Source: an uncultured Eubacteriales bacterium
Lineage (GTDB): Bacteria; Bacillota; Clostridia; Christensenellales; Aristaeellaceae
NCBI GenBank assembly: GCA_902781095.1
Contig: CACZHW010000013.1
Span: 1-64,000, forward strand
DNA: 64,000 bases
Reading direction: 5' to 3'
Positions 61,563 to 64,000 of the stretch are shown piece after piece; the first letter of the stretch is position 1, and every line of letters starts with the position of its first letter. Made by a program: the position numbers and the translations under genes. The notes under the pieces are model-generated. The model was not told the DNA's origin and did not search any database. It saw only the letters and a list, made by a program, of their open reading frames with translations.

Positions 61563-63452
61563 TTACTCAAAGTCCCCGGTGTACAGTTGATAATACTTGC
61601 CATGCTCTTCGAGCAGTTCCTCATGGGAGCCGCGCTCGATGATGCGCCCCTGCTCCAGAACCATGATGCAGTCGCTGTTGCGGACGGTTGAGAGCCGGTG
61701 GGCGATGACGAAGGTCGTCCGCCCTTTCATCAGCGAATCCATGCCCGCCTGTACGAGCGCCTCGGTTCTCGTATCGATGGAGCTCGTCGCCTCGTCCAGA
61801 ATCAGCACCGGCGGATCGGCCACGGCCGCCCTGGCGATGGACAGCAGCTGCCGCTGCCCCTGGGACAGGTTGGAACCGTCGCCCTTGAGCATCGTCTGAT
61901 AGCCTTCCGGCAGCCTCCGGATGAAGCCGTCCGCGTTGGCCAGCCTCGCAGCCGCAATGCACTCTTCATCCGTCGCGTCCAGCCGGCCGAAGCGGATGTT
62001 TTCCATGACGGTGCCTGTGAACAGGTGCGTCTCCTGGAGTACGATGCCCAGGGAACGGCGGAGGTCGTCCTTTTTAATCTTGTTGATGTTGATGCCGTCA
62101 TACCGGATCTTGCCGTCCTGGATGTCGTAGAACCGGTTGATGAGGTTGGTGATCGTCGTCTTTCCCGCGCCGGTGGACCCTACAAAGGCGATCTTCTGTC
62201 CGGGCGTCGCGTACAGCCGGATGTCGTGGAGGACCATCTTGTCGTCCGTGTATCCGAAGTCCACGCCGTCCATCACGATGTCGCCCTTCAGCTCTTTATA
62301 CTCCGTGATCCCTGTCTCGCGGTGCGTGTGCTTCCACGCCCACAAGCCCGTGCGCTCCTCGCTCTCGGTGAGGCTGCCGTCCTCCTGCCGCTTCGCATTG
62401 ACCAGGCTGACGTAGCCCTCGTCTTTCTCCGGCTCCTCGTCCATCAGCGCAAAGACGCGTTCCGCGCCGGCCAGCGCCATGATGATGGAGTTGGACTGCT
62501 GGGAAACCTGGTTGATGGGCTGGTTGAAGCCCTTGTTGAGCGTGAGGAAGGAAACGAGCGTGCCGATGGTCAGCCCGAGATATCCCCGCGTCGCCAGCAT
62601 GGCGCCCACGACCGCGCACAGTACGTAGCTGAGGTTGCCCATCGCCATCGTAACCGGCATGATGGTGAAGGCGATGCGGTTGGCACTCTCCGCGCTCTTT
62701 CTCAGGTTCTCGTTCAGCCTGGTGAATTCTTCGATATTTTCCTTCTCGTGGCAGAAGACCTTGACCACCTTCTGCCCGTCCATCATCTCTTCAATGTAGC
62801 CGTTCACCTTGCCCAAGTCCCGCTGATGCTGGGCGAAGAATCCGCCGGCTTTCCTGATGCGCGTGACGGAGAGCCTCAGCGTGATGGCGACCATGAACAG
62901 CGTCAGGATGAGCAGCGGCACGTTCAGCAGGATCATGGAGGTGACGATTGAGGCGATGGTGATGACGCTGGAGAGCAGCTGCGGCATGGACTGCGCAATC
63001 ATCTGCCGCAGGGTGTCGATGTCGTTGGTGTACACGCTCATGATGTCGCCGTGCGCATGCGTGTCGAAATACTTGACAGGCAGCCTTTCCATCTTATCGA
63101 ACAGCCTGTTTCTGAGATCGCGCAGCATGCCGTTGGAGACGAAAATCATCGTGTAGTTCTGCAGCCAGGATGAGAAGGCGCCGATGGCGTAGAAGAGCGC
63201 CACACCCAGCATGGCGCGCCCCAGCGGACCGAAATCCGGGTTTTCCTGCCCGGTCATGGGGATGATGTAATCGTCGATGAGCCGCTGCGTAAACAGCGTG
63301 CCGCGGACGTTAGCGACCGCCGATACGATGAGGCAGATGACGACCAGCAGACAGTGGTATTTGTAGCGTGAAAAGATCATGGAAGCGATCCGCTTCAGCG
63401 CCTTCTTTGGATCCTGTGCGCCCGGTTTCCCCGCGTTTCTCCTGCCCATCAT
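61563..63452 (-). CDS. Heterodimeric ABC exporter subunit with catalytic-site Glu
   Basis: 629 residues: six membrane segments in about 30-330 and an ATPase domain with Walker A GSTGAGKTT, Walker B VLILDEATSSID (catalytic Glu present) and a non-standard signature LSQGQRQLL. This is the TM288-type half of a heterodimeric exporter; the degenerate site forms with the neighbour. The start overlaps the upstream gene stop by 4 bp (ATGA), so the halves are coupled. The linker between membrane and ATPase parts (SLTESEERTGLW) is long. Drug or lipid export is possible; substrate unknown. Confidence 0.9.
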   Translation of the reverse strand: MMGRRNAGKPGAQDPKKALKRIASMIFSRYKYHCLLVVICLIVSAVANVRGTLFTQRLIDDYIIPMTGQENPDFGPLGRAMLGVALFYAIGAFSSWLQNYTMIFVSNGMLRDLRNRLFDKMERLPVKYFDTHAHGDIMSVYTNDIDTLRQMIAQSMPQLLSSVITIASIVTSMILLNVPLLILTLFMVAITLRLSVTRIRKAGGFFAQHQRDLGKVNGYIEEMMDGQKVVKVFCHEKENIEEFTRLNENLRKSAESANRIAFTIMPVTMAMGNLSYVLCAVVGAMLATRGYLGLTIGTLVSFLTLNKGFNQPINQVSQQSNSIIMALAGAERVFALMDEEPEKDEGYVSLVNAKRQEDGSLTESEERTGLWAWKHTHRETGITEYKELKGDIVMDGVDFGYTDDKMVLHDIRLYATPGQKIAFVGSTGAGKTTITNLINRFYDIQDGKIRYDGININKIKKDDLRRSLGIVLQETHLFTGTVMENIRFGRLDATDEECIAAARLANADGFIRRLPEGYQTMLKGDGSNLSQGQRQLLSIARAAVADPPVLILDEATSSIDTRTEALVQAGMDSLMKGRTTFVIAHRLSTVRNSDCIMVLEQGRIIERGSHEELLEEHGKYYQLYTGDFE

Positions 63453-64000
63453 TTGCGGTCGCCCCCTTTCGCGGCCGCCTCGTCAAAGTCCCCGCCGCCG
63501 TTCTGTTTCTGGCTCTCGTACACCTCGCGGTAAATTTCGCAGGTTTCAAGCAGCCTCTCCGGGGTATCGAAAGCCGCGATTTTCCCGTCATCCATCACGA
63601 GGACGCGGTCCGCATCCTCAACGGAGGAAATCCGTTGGGCGATGATCAGCTTCGTAGTCTCGGGCGCCGCGTTTTTTAGCGCGCTGCGGATTCTCGCGTC
63701 CGTCGCCGTATCCACGGCGCTGGTGGAATCGTCCATGATGAGAATCTTCGGCTTGCCAACGAGCGCCCTTGCGATGCACAGGCGCTGCTTCTGTCCGCCG
63801 GAAACGTTGGTGCCGCCGCGTTCGATCCGCGTTTCGTATCCCTCCGGCATGCGCTCTATGAATTCGTCGGCGCAGGCCATGCGGCAGGCTTCCCTGCACT
63901 CCTCCTCCGTCGCATCCGGATTGCCCCATCGCAGGTTTTCCAGAATCGTGCCGGAGAAGAGCACGTTTTTCTGCAGAACCACCGCCGCAGCACTGCGGAG
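63449..64000 (-). CDS. Heterodimeric ABC exporter partner, partial (window edge)
   Basis: The C-terminal about 184 residues of an ATPase domain; the rest lies beyond the window. It starts at VVLQKNVLFSGTI (Q-loop), with canonical signature NVSGGQKQR but Walker B LIMDDSTSAVD, where the catalytic Glu is Asp. This is the degenerate-site half of a TM287/288-like exporter. The final residues AKGGDRK end with a TGA that overlaps the next start. Confidence 0.88.
   Translation of the reverse strand, partial: LRSAAAVVLQKNVLFSGTILENLRWGNPDATEEECREACRMACADEFIERMPEGYETRIERGGTNVSGGQKQRLCIARALVGKPKILIMDDSTSAVDTATDARIRSALKNAAPETTKLIIAQRISSVEDADRVLVMDDGKIAAFDTPERLLETCEIYREVYESQKQNGGGDFDEAAAKGGDRK

Overview
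This window reads as chromosome from a high-GC (about 60%, by eye), anaerobic, Clostridia-like member of the Bacillota. The reasons are strong AGGAGG ribosome binding sites, many TTG and GTG starts, sigma-A promoters (TTGACA-N17-TATAAT type), luxS, an AddB-type nuclease and two perfect copies of the Bacillota parS centromere site. The ParB-binding sites, with mnmE nearby, suggest an origin-proximal location. No tRNA, rRNA, prophage, insertion sequence or CRISPR array was seen. The genus cannot be told from this sequence. The solute-binding proteins have ordinary cleavable signal peptides instead of clear lipoboxes, which is unusual for a monoderm and worth remembering when placing the organism.

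Layout. 1-7,000: luxS; an overlapping pair of aspartoacylase/succinylglutamate-desuccinylase-like proteins, the second of which has lost its zinc ligands; a GPH-type sugar symporter; an ABC exporter; a convergent threonine aldolase. 7,100-10,550: two secreted proteins, one a charged-helix and proline-repeat protein, the other a fusion of InlB-like repeats to a ModA-like binding domain. 10,600-20,000: addB, parS x2, a phosphoesterase, mnmE, guaA (divergent promoters), larC and a small P-loop kinase. 20,200-26,000: a polysaccharide-type ABC uptake operon (two permeases, binding protein) followed by a membrane-bound AraC-type sensor regulator. 26,000-30,700: an HpcH/HpaI aldolase plus D-2-hydroxyacid dehydrogenase operon, divergent from a PrpR-like regulator with a ruined AAA+ domain, across a short region with two palindromic boxes 21 bp apart. 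30,700-37,130: lacZ-type beta-galactosidase with a small zincin, an aldo/keto reductase, and an exported flavin-linked reductase. 37,230-41,200: fumC-malic enzyme operon ending in a decayed C1 peptidase. 41,300-44,300: a glycolipid-type glycosyltransferase, PAP2 phosphatase and a phosphoesterase. 44,500-49,300: an Fbp-type ABC importer and a MerR regulator. 49,400-53,600: two more exported FMN/FAD reductases. 53,760-60,000: a unit for unsaturated uronates: GntR regulator, KdgF-like cupin, TRAP transporter (dctPMQ), kduI, kduD. 60,000-64,000: a C69 dipeptidase and a heterodimeric ABC exporter cut by the window edge.

How it fits together. The organism appears to live on plant- or host-derived sugars (sugar ABC, beta-galactosidase, uronate unit) and to dispose of electrons through extracellular flavin-based reductases. 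Three such reductases are encoded here with different active-site signatures, next to fumarase and malic enzyme that could feed or use C4 acids. Several promoters show readable control logic: a MerR-type 19-bp-spacer promoter before one reductase, with a MerR gene downstream; a 32-bp perfect palindrome between gntR and the uronate operon; and paired boxes at the PrpR-like regulator.
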